48,167 bases of DNA from NCBI GenBank assembly GCA_017694655.1, contig JADIMQ010000052.1, forward strand, positions 1 to 48,167, read 5' to 3'. Position numbers and translations under genes: made by a program. A model generated the notes under the pieces. The model made no database searches and had not been told where the DNA came from. It saw only the letters and a list, made by a program, of their open reading frames with translations. Below, piece after piece: positions 17,475-26,393 of this stretch. The stretch is from Candidatus Cryptobacteroides merdigallinarum. Its GTDB lineage: Bacteria > Bacteroidota > Bacteroidia > Bacteroidales > UBA932. The first letter of the stretch is position 1, and every line of letters begins with the position of its first letter.

Positions 17475-18032
17475 TCACAGGGACAGGAAGGGCCTCAAGC
17501 CTATAAATATAAGGACAAGCCCACCGAGTATCTTGGCGATGTTCCCGAACCTGAGCCCCGAAGCAGAGCCTATCTTTATCCCGGCAGAGGATGCGGCCAC
17601 AGTTATGACGAAGGTAAGGACGCAGACCAGCAGGGCCTCCGGGAACTTCATGTCGGACATGGCGAGGGAAACCCCCACGGCCATTGCATCTATGCTCGTT
17701 GCCACCGATGCCACTACCATGCTCCTGATGCCGGAAAGGTCCACTGACTCCGTATCCTTCCTGATGCCGGAGAATATCATCCTGATCCCGAGATATGCAA
17801 GTATGGCAAGGGCTATATAGTGCGCCACCTTGCTGATATATGCCACTATGGAATATCCGGAGCCCCACCCGGCGAACAGCAGCACGGCCTGGACCGTACC
17901 GAAGATAAGGGCGACATAAAGGACCTTCCATACGCTGACACGGCCGAGGGTGACGCTCCCTCCAATGGAAACCACAAAGGAGTCCACGCTGAGCGACAGG
18001 GCAAGGAGCAGGATTTCAACAAATGTCATCAT
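17475..18032 (-). CDS. mntP: manganese efflux pump MntP
   Basis: MntP exports Mn2+ from the cytosol. The 185-residue protein has six predicted membrane helices and the two family motifs, LALSLSVDSF near the N-terminus and ATSIDAMAVGVS in the middle, which hold the metal-binding aspartates. Length matches the family (about 185-190). It begins at one of two consecutive ATG codons (18032 or 18029). It lies 15 bases after recR, so it is read from the recR transcript. No Mn riboswitch can fit in that gap. Confidence 0.94.
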   Translation of the reverse strand: MMTFVEILLLALSLSVDSFVVSIGGSVTLGRVSVWKVLYVALIFGTVQAVLLFAGWGSGYSIVAYISKVAHYIALAILAYLGIRMIFSGIRKDTESVDLSGIRSMVVASVATSIDAMAVGVSLAMSDMKFPEALLVCVLTFVITVAASSAGIKIGSASGLRFGNIAKILGGLVLIFIGLRPFLSL

Positions 18033-18047
18033 AGTACGTAAACTGTT

Positions 18048-18680
18048 TCAAGGTCTGAAAAGCTGCCTGTTGAGCAGCGAGCGCCCGAGAGTGAGCTCGT
18101 CGGCATAGTCGAGGTCGTCCCCGAAGCCGAGCCCCCTGGCCAGTGTGGAGACCTTCACCCCGGACGGGGCAAGCTGCCGGTATATGTAGAATGCGGTGGT
18201 CTCCCCTTCCACCTCCCCGCTCAAGGCGAAGATGACCTCTATCTCTTCCGGAGGGACGGATGCCGCAAGGGAGGTGACCCTTGAGACGAGGGCGTCAATC
18301 GTGAGGTCCGACGGCCCTGTGCCGTCTATCGGGGAGATGATGCCCCCGAGGACATGGTAGACCCCGGTGTACTGCCTCGTCTTTTCTATGCTCATGACAT
18401 CACGGACACTCTCCACGACACATATTGTCTTGTGGTCACGTTTATTGTCGGCGCATATCCCGCATATATCCCCGTCGGATATCATCCTGCAGACCGAGCA
18501 ATATTTCACATCATTGCGCAGCCTGTCTATGGATGCAGTGAAGTGCCTGACATTCTCCGCCGGCTGCCTGAGCAGGTGCAAGGCCAGCTTCAGTGCGCTC
18601 CTCCTGCCTACCCCGGGCAGCGACCCTATGGATTCCACGGCTTCCTGGAGGAGCTTTGAAGGATATTTTTCGCTGTACAT
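18048..18680 (-). CDS. recR: recombination mediator RecR
   Basis: RecR works with RecF/RecO to load RecA at gaps. The 210-residue product has the N-terminal helix-hairpin-helix (SLPGVGRRSALK), the four-cysteine zinc finger (CSVC ... CGIC) and a Toprim domain (ICVVESVRD, GGIISPIDG). The start is the ATG at 18680 giving MYSEKYPSKLL, the usual RecR N-terminus. The frame is open further upstream but without homology. It is followed closely by mntP. Confidence 0.96.
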   Translation of the reverse strand: MYSEKYPSKLLQEAVESIGSLPGVGRRSALKLALHLLRQPAENVRHFTASIDRLRNDVKYCSVCRMISDGDICGICADNKRDHKTICVVESVRDVMSIEKTRQYTGVYHVLGGIISPIDGTGPSDLTIDALVSRVTSLAASVPPEEIEVIFALSGEVEGETTAFYIYRQLAPSGVKVSTLARGLGFGDDLDYADELTLGRSLLNRQLFRP

Positions 18681-18805
18681 CGTCCTTGTTTGCTGTAACG
18701 GGGAGACGGCCTCCGCCCGCAGCGGAGGATGGGCACGTCCCCGGCCCCCGGGATTTCTTCCGGACCATCCGGAATCCCGGCAGACGGGCGCCCAGGGAGT
18801 CCCCG

Positions 18806-19675
18806 TCAAATTCCGGATGCAAATATAGAATTTTTCCGGGAATGGTAAGCGGCGAGCTCCTCTATCGGGGAAGTGATGAACTTGCAGAAATCTATGTCAT
18901 ACTCCTTCCCGAGGGACTCGATGGTATTCATGCAGGCCGTCCCTATGGAACCGGCTACCCCTACCTGCATGGTCCCGCCTCCTTTCCTGTAGGAGAGGAG
19001 GGACCTGGTGATGAAAGACCGGATATTTTCCCGGACAAGGTCCCCGGCATAGCCGTCCCTGTAGGAGGCCTCTATTATAAAAGGTGCGAAAGAGGCCAGG
19101 AAACCGGCCGGGTTCTGCCCCCTGTAGACGGAGTTCACTATGTCGGAGTACTTCAGGGGATACCTTTCCCGGAACTTCCCGGCGAGGTTCTCCGGCACAA
19201 GGCCCTTCACGTAATCGGACATGAAACGTTTCCCGAGGGCTGCACCTCCACCTTCGTCACCGAGGATGTAGCCCCCCGGCCTGACATTCCCGGTGATGCT
19301 GCTCCCGTTGTAGCTGCAGCTGTTGGAGCCGGTACCGAGGATGGCGACGATCCCGGGGCTGTCCCCCCAGAGAGCACGCGCGGCCGCGAGCAAGTCCGAG
19401 GCGCACTCTACCGTGGCCCCCGGGAAAAAGTCGAGGAGGATGCCGGTCATCCTTGCCGCCTGCTCTTCCGAAACTATGCCGGCCCCGTAGAAATATATAC
19501 GCACTGGCCCGGACGGTGCACCGTGCACGGAATGAATCTCCGCCGCGGCCCAGGCCACGACCGAGGTTATGTCCTTGACCGACATCACCGAGAAATTAAT
19601 CCCCTTTGTCCGGAAAGCCCGGCCGTCAGCTATCCAGTCGGTCTTGGATGCCCCGCTTTCTGCCGTTATAATCAT
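18806..19675 (-). CDS. BadF/BadG/BcrA/BcrD-type ATPase, probable amino-sugar kinase
   Basis: The 289-residue cytosolic protein belongs to the ASKHA fold family that includes N-acetylglucosamine kinases. It starts IITAESGASKTDW (phosphate-1 loop), has AILGTGSNSC (phosphate-2), GGYILGDEGGGAALG in the middle (sugar/metal region) and GVAGSIG late (adenosine region). The start is the ATG at 19675, which places the nucleotide loop at the N-terminus. Small ASKHA kinases of this length in Bacteroidota are usually annotated as GlcNAc kinase-like, but the substrate is not shown here. It is transcribed away from the sulfatase operon. Confidence 0.85.
   Translation of the reverse strand: MIITAESGASKTDWIADGRAFRTKGINFSVMSVKDITSVVAWAAAEIHSVHGAPSGPVRIYFYGAGIVSEEQAARMTGILLDFFPGATVECASDLLAAARALWGDSPGIVAILGTGSNSCSYNGSSITGNVRPGGYILGDEGGGAALGKRFMSDYVKGLVPENLAGKFRERYPLKYSDIVNSVYRGQNPAGFLASFAPFIIEASYRDGYAGDLVRENIRSFITRSLLSYRKGGGTMQVGVAGSIGTACMNTIESLGKEYDIDFCKFITSPIEELAAYHSRKNSIFASGI
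18820..18827 (-). promoter_or_regulatory. -7 box upstream of recR
   Basis: TATATTTG on the minus strand lies inside the last codons of the sugar-kinase gene, about 140 bases before recR. There is no -33 TTTG at the usual distance. It may give recR-mntP a promoter independent of the kinase gene. Confidence 0.4.
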
Positions 19676-19855
19676 CTGCAGGAATTTATCAATCTTATTG
19701 CTTTTTCCCGTTCCGCCTCGGACATATCGGAATACATTCCGGCATGCAACTCGGCTTACCACTCGGTCAGGGGGATTAACCCTTCGGGGTTTCCTCCTTT
19801 TACATCAGGAATATCCGGACAGGTCCGGTATTCCGTTCGGTCTGGCGTCGGATCC

Positions 19856-19903
19856 GCACCTGGCGGTGCGGTCTCTACGGGACTTGTCAAGGCTTTTGGG
19901 TCA
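19856..19903. repeat. dispersed structured repeat, copy A
   Basis: GCACC/GGTGC (19856-19869) and GTCTC/GGGAC (19871-19883) hairpins are followed by a conserved tail with TTTTGGGTCA. The same arrangement recurs at 41543-41591 with about six differences. The paired stems are kept while the first loop changes from TGGC to TACCC. Confidence 0.75.
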
Positions 19904-20097
19904 TCCTCCGGCGTCACGGCAAAATAAAATTTCAACATGGAAAGATAGTAATTTTTCAAGAAACTGCTCAAAATTTCAAGACAGATTCTCTGTGATTATC
20001 CGCAAACGCACCCCTTCAGGGCCTCCCGAAGCAGACTGTGAATGGTTTTATGAACATTTTAGACATATTTTAGGCAGCAGGTAAAAGATAATAAGTG

Positions 20098-20105
20098 TAA
20101 ATTTG
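20098..20105 (+). promoter_or_regulatory. -7 box of the phosphoesterase-sulfatase operon
   Basis: TAAATTTG matches TAnnTTTG and lies 27 bases before the ATG at 20133. No clear -33 TTTG is seen. Confidence 0.5.
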
Positions 20106-20132
20106 TAGGGAAAAACCAACAATCCAGCACAG

Positions 20133-21701
20133 ATGAAAACACTCGTATTTCTTTTGTTCTTCCTGTTTCCGGGAATCATGGCCGGATGCCAGGACTATGC
20201 CAGGGGATATGTATTCGAAGACTCTGACGGGGACGGCGTCATGGACCGCAGGGAAAAAGGCATCCCGGGAGTTGCTGTATCCGACGGGGAAAACATTGCC
20301 GTAACGGATGCATCCGGATACTACGAACTGAAGGTAAGGGACCACTGCGTCATATTCGTCATAAAGCCCAAGGGCTACATGACTCCGGTGGACGGGAACA
20401 ACCTGCCGCAAGGATACTACATACACAAGCCTGACGGTTCCCCCGCATCGGAACATCCGGGCTCGCAGCCGACAGGTGACCTTCCGGAGAAGCTCAACTT
20501 CCCACTGCTGAAGTATGACGATCCGGAAAAATTCTCCTTCTTCGCGTTCGGGGACTCGCAACCTTACTCACTCGAGCATCTCGACTATTTCCACCGGGGC
20601 ATCGTGAATGACGCAAAGACGCGGACAGAAGGCATATCCTTCGGGATTACCCTCGGGGACGTAGTGGGTGACCACCTGAACCTGCAGCCGGAATATGCGA
20701 AAGTAATGAAGGAAATGGGGCTGCCCTGGTACAACGTCATCGGGAACCATGACAGGAACCTCGACAGCAAGGATGAAAGGTTCTCAAACGAGACATTCGA
20801 GTCCAACTTCGGGCCGTCCACCTTCGCTTTCCGCTACGGAGACACACATTTCATCATCATCGACAACATCCTGAGGGTATCTCCGGAAAAGGCCAGCCCG
20901 TACAAGGGCGGCTTCTCCGAGGAGCAGTTCACCTTCCTTGAGAACTACATGGAGCTTGTCGGGGAAGACGATCTGATAATAGTTTCCTACCATATCCCGA
21001 TAGCATATCACGAGAAGCAGTTCATAGACAAGCACAGGAGGAGGTTCTTCGACATCCTCAAGGGACACAAGGTCCTGGGGCTCAGCGCACATACGCATAT
21101 ACAGATGCAGTTCGCGATAGGCAGTGAATACGGCTGGGAAGGAGACGGGCCGTACCGGGAATACAATGTCGGCACGACCAACGGGGACTGGTACTCGGGC
21201 AAGATAGACCCCAAGACCAACCTTCCGGACGCGACCATGCGTGACGGGACGCCTCCAGGGTATGCGATTGTGGACGTGGACGGGAACAATTACTCTTTCC
21301 GCTACAAGGTAGCCGGCAAGGACGAGGATTTCCAGATGAGCGTATATGGACCGGAGGTCGTAGGCCGCGGACAGAAAGGCTTCCCGATATACGCCAATTT
21401 CTTCATCGGGGCTCCTGACGATACCGTTGAATTCAGGATTGACGGAGGAGAATGGAAAAAGATGAAAAGGACGGAGAACGAAGTCGACCCAACCTTTGCC
21501 AACAAGATATATGAATGGGACAGGACGACCGAAAAGTTCATGGGAAGGAGACCGACTTCCGTTCCCCTGTACAGCACACATCTGTGGAAAGGGGCCCTTG
21601 ACCCTACCCTGCCGCCAGGGGAGCACAGGGTTGAGATAAGGGCTGTGGACATGTTCGGGAATGAACATTATGGAGAACACACATACACTGTAATTGAATG
21701 A
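20133..21701 (+). CDS. calcineurin-like phosphoesterase lipoprotein with N- and C-terminal accessory domains
   Basis: The 522-residue protein has a lipobox (GIMAGC, Cys19). A beta-sandwich domain follows (about 20-100; RGYVFEDSDGDGVMDRREKGIPGV resembles the MetallophosN/SdrD-B type), then a metallophosphoesterase core (about 130-340). The core has FGDSQPY, TLGDVVGD, IGNHDRN, SYHIPI and SAHTHIQ. A C-terminal domain of about 150 residues resembles MetallophosC. The first metal ligand pair is DxQ rather than the usual DxH. It is the first gene of an operon whose next gene overlaps it by four bases. Context with two sulfatases suggests it removes phosphate from a glycan or another extracellular substrate, which is inference. 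Confidence 0.88.
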   Translation: MKTLVFLLFFLFPGIMAGCQDYARGYVFEDSDGDGVMDRREKGIPGVAVSDGENIAVTDASGYYELKVRDHCVIFVIKPKGYMTPVDGNNLPQGYYIHKPDGSPASEHPGSQPTGDLPEKLNFPLLKYDDPEKFSFFAFGDSQPYSLEHLDYFHRGIVNDAKTRTEGISFGITLGDVVGDHLNLQPEYAKVMKEMGLPWYNVIGNHDRNLDSKDERFSNETFESNFGPSTFAFRYGDTHFIIIDNILRVSPEKASPYKGGFSEEQFTFLENYMELVGEDDLIIVSYHIPIAYHEKQFIDKHRRRFFDILKGHKVLGLSAHTHIQMQFAIGSEYGWEGDGPYREYNVGTTNGDWYSGKIDPKTNLPDATMRDGTPPGYAIVDVDGNNYSFRYKVAGKDEDFQMSVYGPEVVGRGQKGFPIYANFFIGAPDDTVEFRIDGGEWKKMKRTENEVDPTFANKIYEWDRTTEKFMGRRPTSVPLYSTHLWKGALDPTLPPGEHRVEIRAVDMFGNEHYGEHTYTVIE

Positions 21702-23755
21702 ACAACTGGCACATCGCGGGGACAGGGCTGGGAATGGCCCTGCTCCCGCTGCTTGCTTCCTGCAGACAGGAAAACACAGGAAGGCCGAACATAATCGTCA
21801 TCCTCGCGGACGACATGGGATATTCCGACATAGGCTGCTATGGCGGTGAAATAGATACCCCTAACATCGACAGCCTGGCGAGCGAAGGTCTCAGATGGCA
21901 ACAATTCTACAACTGTGCCAGAAGCTGCCCTTCGAGGGCAGCCCTGATGACGGGGCTATATCCGCACCAGACCGGGATGGGATGGATGACTACAGCCGAC
22001 ATGCAGAGGCCCCAGTACCAGGGGTACCTGAACAACAGCTGCGTGACACTTGCCGAAGTACTCGGGTCCGCAGGATACGGCACCTACATGGTCGGGAAAT
22101 GGCACTTGAGCAGCGACAGGCAGAACAGCGGCGACGTTGCCGAAAGGTGGCCCTGCCGGAGAGGCTTCGGGAAATTCTACGGCATCCCTGGAGGGACGTC
22201 GAATTATTTCAGCACCGAAATCATCGAGGGGGACACAAGGAAAAGGACCGGAGAAGACTTCTACATTACCGACGCCTTCGGGGACACCGCCTCCACATAT
22301 ATCTCACGGCACGACTTCGGCAAGGCCCCGATGTTCCTCTACCTTGCCTTCAACGCACCGCACTGGCCTCTCCATGCACTTCCGGAAGACATAATGAAAT
22401 ACAGGGACACATACATGGCAGGATGGGACAGGCTCAGGGAAGAACGCTTCAGGCGGCAGGTGGAAAGCGGGCTGCTGCCGGAATGGACGGAACCAGGCCC
22501 CAGGGACGCCGGCATCCCGGCATGGGAAGACCTTACGGAAGCACAGAAGGAGGAATTCGCCATGCGCATGGCAATATATGCCGGGCAGGTTGACGCTATG
22601 GACAGGAACATAGGCAAGGTCATTTCCGCCATACGGGAGGCCGGGCAGGAGGACAATACCATCATCATGTTCATGTCCGACAACGGAGGATGCTCGGAAT
22701 ACATCAGTTCAGGCAGGAGCAAGGACATCGACGGGGAGGCCGACACCTGGGAAAGCTACAGGAAAAACTGGGCAAACCTGAGCAATACCCCTTTCAGGGA
22801 ATACAAGCACTACACGCATGAAGGCGGGATTGTGACCCCCCTCATCGTGAAATGGCCGGACGGCATAGACGAGAGCCTGCAGGGAAGCATAGTACGGGAA
22901 TACGGACATTTCACCGACATCATGGCGACCTGTGTCGAGGTGTCGGGCGCGGTATATCCGGAGACCCGCGACGGGAACGAGATTATCCCGATGGAAGGGA
23001 CCAGCCTTGTGCCGGCATTTTCAGGGGAAAAGACAAGCCGGGGGAAGCTGTTCTGGGAGCACGAGGGGAACATTGCCGTGAGGGACGGCAGATGGAAGAT
23101 TGTCCTCAAGACCGGGGAAGGCCACGTATTCGATACCGGCAAGACGGAATTGTACGACCTGGAAGCCGACCCGGCCGAGATGCACGACCTTTCGGACAGG
23201 ATGCCGGAAAAAGTCAGGGAGATGCTCGGGGACTGGGACAGATGGGCAGTGAGAGCTGATGTCTACCCTATAGACACGAGACTTTTCACCGAAAGGAAGG
23301 CAGCCTACAGGCGGGTGATAAACGGCGGGTTCCAGGACAATTTCGGGGACTGGGACAGGAAGTCCTCCCCAGGGTCCGGTGTCAGCTTCTCGATTGAAAC
23401 GGGAGCCCCTGTCTCCGGGACAAAGTCTGCGGCAGTGAAGATAGAGGACACCGGCAGCGTGGACAAGGACGCTTCCCTGGAGTGGGCCTTCCCTACTGAC
23501 GGCCCGGTCCTCGCAAGCTGCGGCTTCAAATACCGTGCATCCTGTGCCAACACCCTGGAATTCAGGATTGAGAACGGTTCCGGCCCGGCAAAGGAGGTCT
23601 TCTCGGAGACTGTAATCCTGGGGAAAGGCGCAGGGCAGGCCAGTTTCCCGGACATAAGGATCCCGGGGAAAGGTGAATGGCGGCTTGTCTTCCATTTCGG
23701 CAGGAGCCTGCCAGGAGAAATTGTAATTGACGACGTCAAACTTGAATTCAAATGA
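21698..23755 (+). CDS. serine-type sulfatase with C-terminal carbohydrate-binding-like domain
   Basis: The 685-residue lipoprotein (LASC lipobox, Cys22) is a family S1 sulfatase: VILADDMGYSD (metal aspartates), active site S76-C-P-S-R followed by AALMTGLYPHQ, VGKWHL, and FMSDNGG. The residue to be converted to formylglycine is Ser76. Relatives with CCPTR at this place are cysteine-type. The catalytic part ends near residue 555. The remaining 130 residues (NGGFQDNFGDW to IDDVKLEF) look like a jelly-roll carbohydrate-binding domain, which is unusual for a sulfatase. It starts inside the preceding stop (ATGA) and its own stop overlaps the next start in the same way, so the three genes are translationally coupled. 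Confidence 0.9.
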   Translation: MNNWHIAGTGLGMALLPLLASCRQENTGRPNIIVILADDMGYSDIGCYGGEIDTPNIDSLASEGLRWQQFYNCARSCPSRAALMTGLYPHQTGMGWMTTADMQRPQYQGYLNNSCVTLAEVLGSAGYGTYMVGKWHLSSDRQNSGDVAERWPCRRGFGKFYGIPGGTSNYFSTEIIEGDTRKRTGEDFYITDAFGDTASTYISRHDFGKAPMFLYLAFNAPHWPLHALPEDIMKYRDTYMAGWDRLREERFRRQVESGLLPEWTEPGPRDAGIPAWEDLTEAQKEEFAMRMAIYAGQVDAMDRNIGKVISAIREAGQEDNTIIMFMSDNGGCSEYISSGRSKDIDGEADTWESYRKNWANLSNTPFREYKHYTHEGGIVTPLIVKWPDGIDESLQGSIVREYGHFTDIMATCVEVSGAVYPETRDGNEIIPMEGTSLVPAFSGEKTSRGKLFWEHEGNIAVRDGRWKIVLKTGEGHVFDTGKTELYDLEADPAEMHDLSDRMPEKVREMLGDWDRWAVRADVYPIDTRLFTERKAAYRRVINGGFQDNFGDWDRKSSPGSGVSFSIETGAPVSGTKSAAVKIEDTGSVDKDASLEWAFPTDGPVLASCGFKYRASCANTLEFRIENGSGPAKEVFSETVILGKGAGQASFPDIRIPGKGEWRLVFHFGRSLPGEIVIDDVKLEFK

Positions 23756-26214
23756 CACACAGGAACATCTATTTCACATTGCCGGTATCGGCAGCCGCTG
23801 TCATCGCTGTATCCGGAGGATGTAGCGGCAGCACGGCACAGCAGGAAAAGCCGAATGTCATACTCATCTATGTAGATGACATGGGATATTCCGACACAGG
23901 GACGTACGGAGGCAACTTTGCCCAGACACCCAACATCGACAGGATAGGCAGGGAAGGAATTGTCTTCAGGCAGTATTACACGGCCTGCCCGATAAGCTCC
24001 CCTTCGAGGGTCGGCGTCACCACGGGGATGTACCCGACACAATGGGGCATAACCACTTTCCTCAACACCAGGAAGGCCAACCGCGAGAATGAGTCGGAGG
24101 ATTTCCTGGCACCGGACGCCCCTACCCTGGCCCGTGCCCTGAAAAAGGAAGGCTACAGTACGGCGCATTTCGGGAAATGGCACATGGGCGGAGGCCGGGA
24201 CGTTACGGGGGAACCGCAGATAACGGAATACGGCTTCGATGAATACAGTTCGACCTGGGAGAGTCCGGATCCCGACCCCCTCCTGACAGCAGGCGACTGG
24301 ATATGGAGCGACAGGGACAGCATCAAGCGCTGGGAAAGGACAGCTTATTTCGTAGACAAGACTCTTGACTTCCTCGCGAGGCACAAGGACAGGCCATGCT
24401 ACATAAACCTGTGGCCCGATGACATGCATACACCGTACGTACCGTCTGAAGAGGCCTATCTGAAAGGCGAGGACAACAACAGATACTGGGACCGGCAGGT
24501 TAATTTCACCCCCGTCCTGTCGGAACTTGACAGACAGATAGGACGGCTTCTCGACGGTCTGGACAGTCTCGGGATAGATGACAATACAATCATTATCTTC
24601 ACAAGCGACAACGGCCCCAACCCGAGCTACAGGAACAGCCGCACGGCAGGGCTGAGAGGGCAGAAGGCCACGCTCTACGAGGGTGGGATAAGGATGCCGT
24701 TCCTTGTACGCTGGCCGGAAAAGATAAAGCCTGGCCATGTCAATGACAGTACGGTAATGTGCAGCATTGACCTGTTCCCTACCGTCTGCAGCCTGACAGG
24801 ATGCGAGGCATGGTCCGGGGAATACCGCCTGGACGGGCAGGACATGAGCCGGGCCGTACTCGGGGACAGCACCGTCCGGAGAAGCGGTCCCCTCTTCTGG
24901 GAATTCGGGAAGAAGGCCGTAGGGAAGCCGCTTCCGGCAAGGAATGCATGGAACACAAGAAGCCCGAACATCTGCATGAGGGAGGGGGACTGGAAACTTC
25001 TCATAAACTATGACGGGACCGGAGCCGAGCTCTACAACATGGGGAAAGACATGTACGAGTCTGAAAACCTGGCTCCGGAATATCCTGAAATAACCAGGAA
25101 GATGTCCAGGGATGCAATCGCATGGTTCAACAGCTCATACCGGAAATATGCCGGCAGCCGGAACGGGGATGCCGGGACTCCGGACGCAGACGGTATCCGG
25201 GCTTCCGGAGAGAAGGTCTGGAAAGGGACGGAAATCCTGGATATCAGGTTCGGCGACCCGTTCATTCTCGCGGCTTCGGACGGGAGATACTACATGTATG
25301 GCACAGGGGGTGTCCGTGACGGGTTCGGATGCTACGTCTCGGACAATCTCAAGGACTGGGAATTTCTCGGCCAGGTCTACAGGGGCAATACCCCGGAATC
25401 ATGGACCAAGGCCAACTTCTGGGCTCCTGAAGTATATGAACGTGACGGCAGGTACTATATGTTTTTCAGTGCAGACTGGAAAGAGAACCCTTCCGGGGAA
25501 CTGGAGAATTTCAGGATAGGGGTTGCCGTGGCCGACTCCCCTTCCGGTCCGTTCAGGGACATTTCCGACAGGCCGGTATTCGACCCGGGATACCCGGTCA
25601 TCGATGCCAACGTATTTTTCGACAACGACGGGAAGTGTTATCTGTATTTCTCGAGATGCTGCTACAAGCACCCGGTGGAGAGCGAGGTTTCCGAGTGGGC
25701 CAGGAAAAAGGGGCTGTTCGACAAGGTTGAAGAAAGCTGGGTCTACGGTGTGGAGATGAAGCCGGACTTTTCAGGGATCATCGGGGAGCCGGTACTGCTC
25801 CTTAGGCCTCCTGTGGACATGGATGACCGCCAGGCCGAGTGGGAAAGCCGTTCCGTAACTTCCGGGGAGGTCAACAGACGGTGGACAGAAGGGTCCTTCA
25901 CCATAAAGAAGGACGGCTTGTACTACATGATGTATTCCGCAAACTTTTTCGGAGGAGCCAACTATGCCGTCGGGTACGCGACTTCCGCCTCTCCGCTCGG
26001 CCCGTACACCAAGTCGCCCCGGAACCCTGTCCTTGAAAAGGACACGGACCGCGGAGGGACAGTATCCGGAGTCGGGCACAGCAGCATCACTGTCTCGCAT
26101 GACGGAAGGCAGATGTACTGCGTCTACCACGGCCGGACCGAAGCCACCGGCAACGACCGCATCGTTTTCATCAGCAGGATGGACATCCGGGACGGGGAAA
26201 TCATATTTGAGTGA
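23752..26214 (+). CDS. sulfatase-GH43 fusion enzyme
   Basis: This single 820-residue frame joins two enzymes. Residues about 33-455 are an S1 sulfatase: IYVDDMGYSD, serine-type site S82-S-P-S-R, FGKWHMGG, FTSDNGPN. Residues about 485-820 are a five-bladed GH43-type glycosidase with the expected acids: D502 (GDPFIL), D618 (VIDANVF) and E713 (WTEGSF). It also has the typical FWAPEVYERDGRYYMFFS and VGHSS segments. No stop or frameshift lies between them, and a linker of about 30 residues (SRNGDAGTPDADG) connects them. A signal sequence with a possible lipobox (SGGC, Cys24) is present. GH43 members act on arabinosides, xylosides or galactans. A coupled desulfation-and-cleavage step is inferred. 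Confidence 0.93.
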   Translation: MTHRNIYFTLPVSAAAVIAVSGGCSGSTAQQEKPNVILIYVDDMGYSDTGTYGGNFAQTPNIDRIGREGIVFRQYYTACPISSPSRVGVTTGMYPTQWGITTFLNTRKANRENESEDFLAPDAPTLARALKKEGYSTAHFGKWHMGGGRDVTGEPQITEYGFDEYSSTWESPDPDPLLTAGDWIWSDRDSIKRWERTAYFVDKTLDFLARHKDRPCYINLWPDDMHTPYVPSEEAYLKGEDNNRYWDRQVNFTPVLSELDRQIGRLLDGLDSLGIDDNTIIIFTSDNGPNPSYRNSRTAGLRGQKATLYEGGIRMPFLVRWPEKIKPGHVNDSTVMCSIDLFPTVCSLTGCEAWSGEYRLDGQDMSRAVLGDSTVRRSGPLFWEFGKKAVGKPLPARNAWNTRSPNICMREGDWKLLINYDGTGAELYNMGKDMYESENLAPEYPEITRKMSRDAIAWFNSSYRKYAGSRNGDAGTPDADGIRASGEKVWKGTEILDIRFGDPFILAASDGRYYMYGTGGVRDGFGCYVSDNLKDWEFLGQVYRGNTPESWTKANFWAPEVYERDGRYYMFFSADWKENPSGELENFRIGVAVADSPSGPFRDISDRPVFDPGYPVIDANVFFDNDGKCYLYFSRCCYKHPVESEVSEWARKKGLFDKVEESWVYGVEMKPDFSGIIGEPVLLLRPPVDMDDRQAEWESRSVTSGEVNRRWTEGSFTIKKDGLYYMMYSANFFGGANYAVGYATSASPLGPYTKSPRNPVLEKDTDRGGTVSGVGHSSITVSHDGRQMYCVYHGRTEATGNDRIVFISRMDIRDGEIIFE

Positions 26215-26393
26215 AGGGGCAGGACCCCAACGCCATATAATAATACTTATCATTCTCTGATGGACCGGTACAGGAAAGAGCCATCGCTGCACATATGGCA
26301 GCAATGGCAAATAATTGAAGAAGAGCAATGCTCCCATTTATCATTTCACCTGGACCCCTGCCTTTCCGGACCGCGAAGCTGGCCTTTCCTTGC

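Larger units (their letters stand above)
19676..20132. other. 457-base divergent intergenic region rich in hairpins
   Basis: This lies between the kinase gene (leftwards) and the phosphoesterase gene (rightwards), so neither gene ends here. It holds a short palindrome (19728-19741), a hairpin with a TTCG loop (19778-19791), a 12-base stem with one bulge and a 2-base loop (19808-19834), a copy of a dispersed repeat (19856-19903), and a promoter box at 20098. I see no convincing protein-coding frame. Confidence 0.7.

Noticed and set aside
18033..18047. manganese riboswitch before mntP
   Set aside because: Only 15 bases separate recR from mntP, too short for such an element.
18593..19927. 444-codon plus-strand open frame
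   Set aside because: It is antisense to recR and the sugar kinase and ends in the dispersed repeat.
23305..24738. 477-codon minus-strand open frame
   Set aside because: It is antisense to the two sulfatases, whose motifs are clear on the plus strand.
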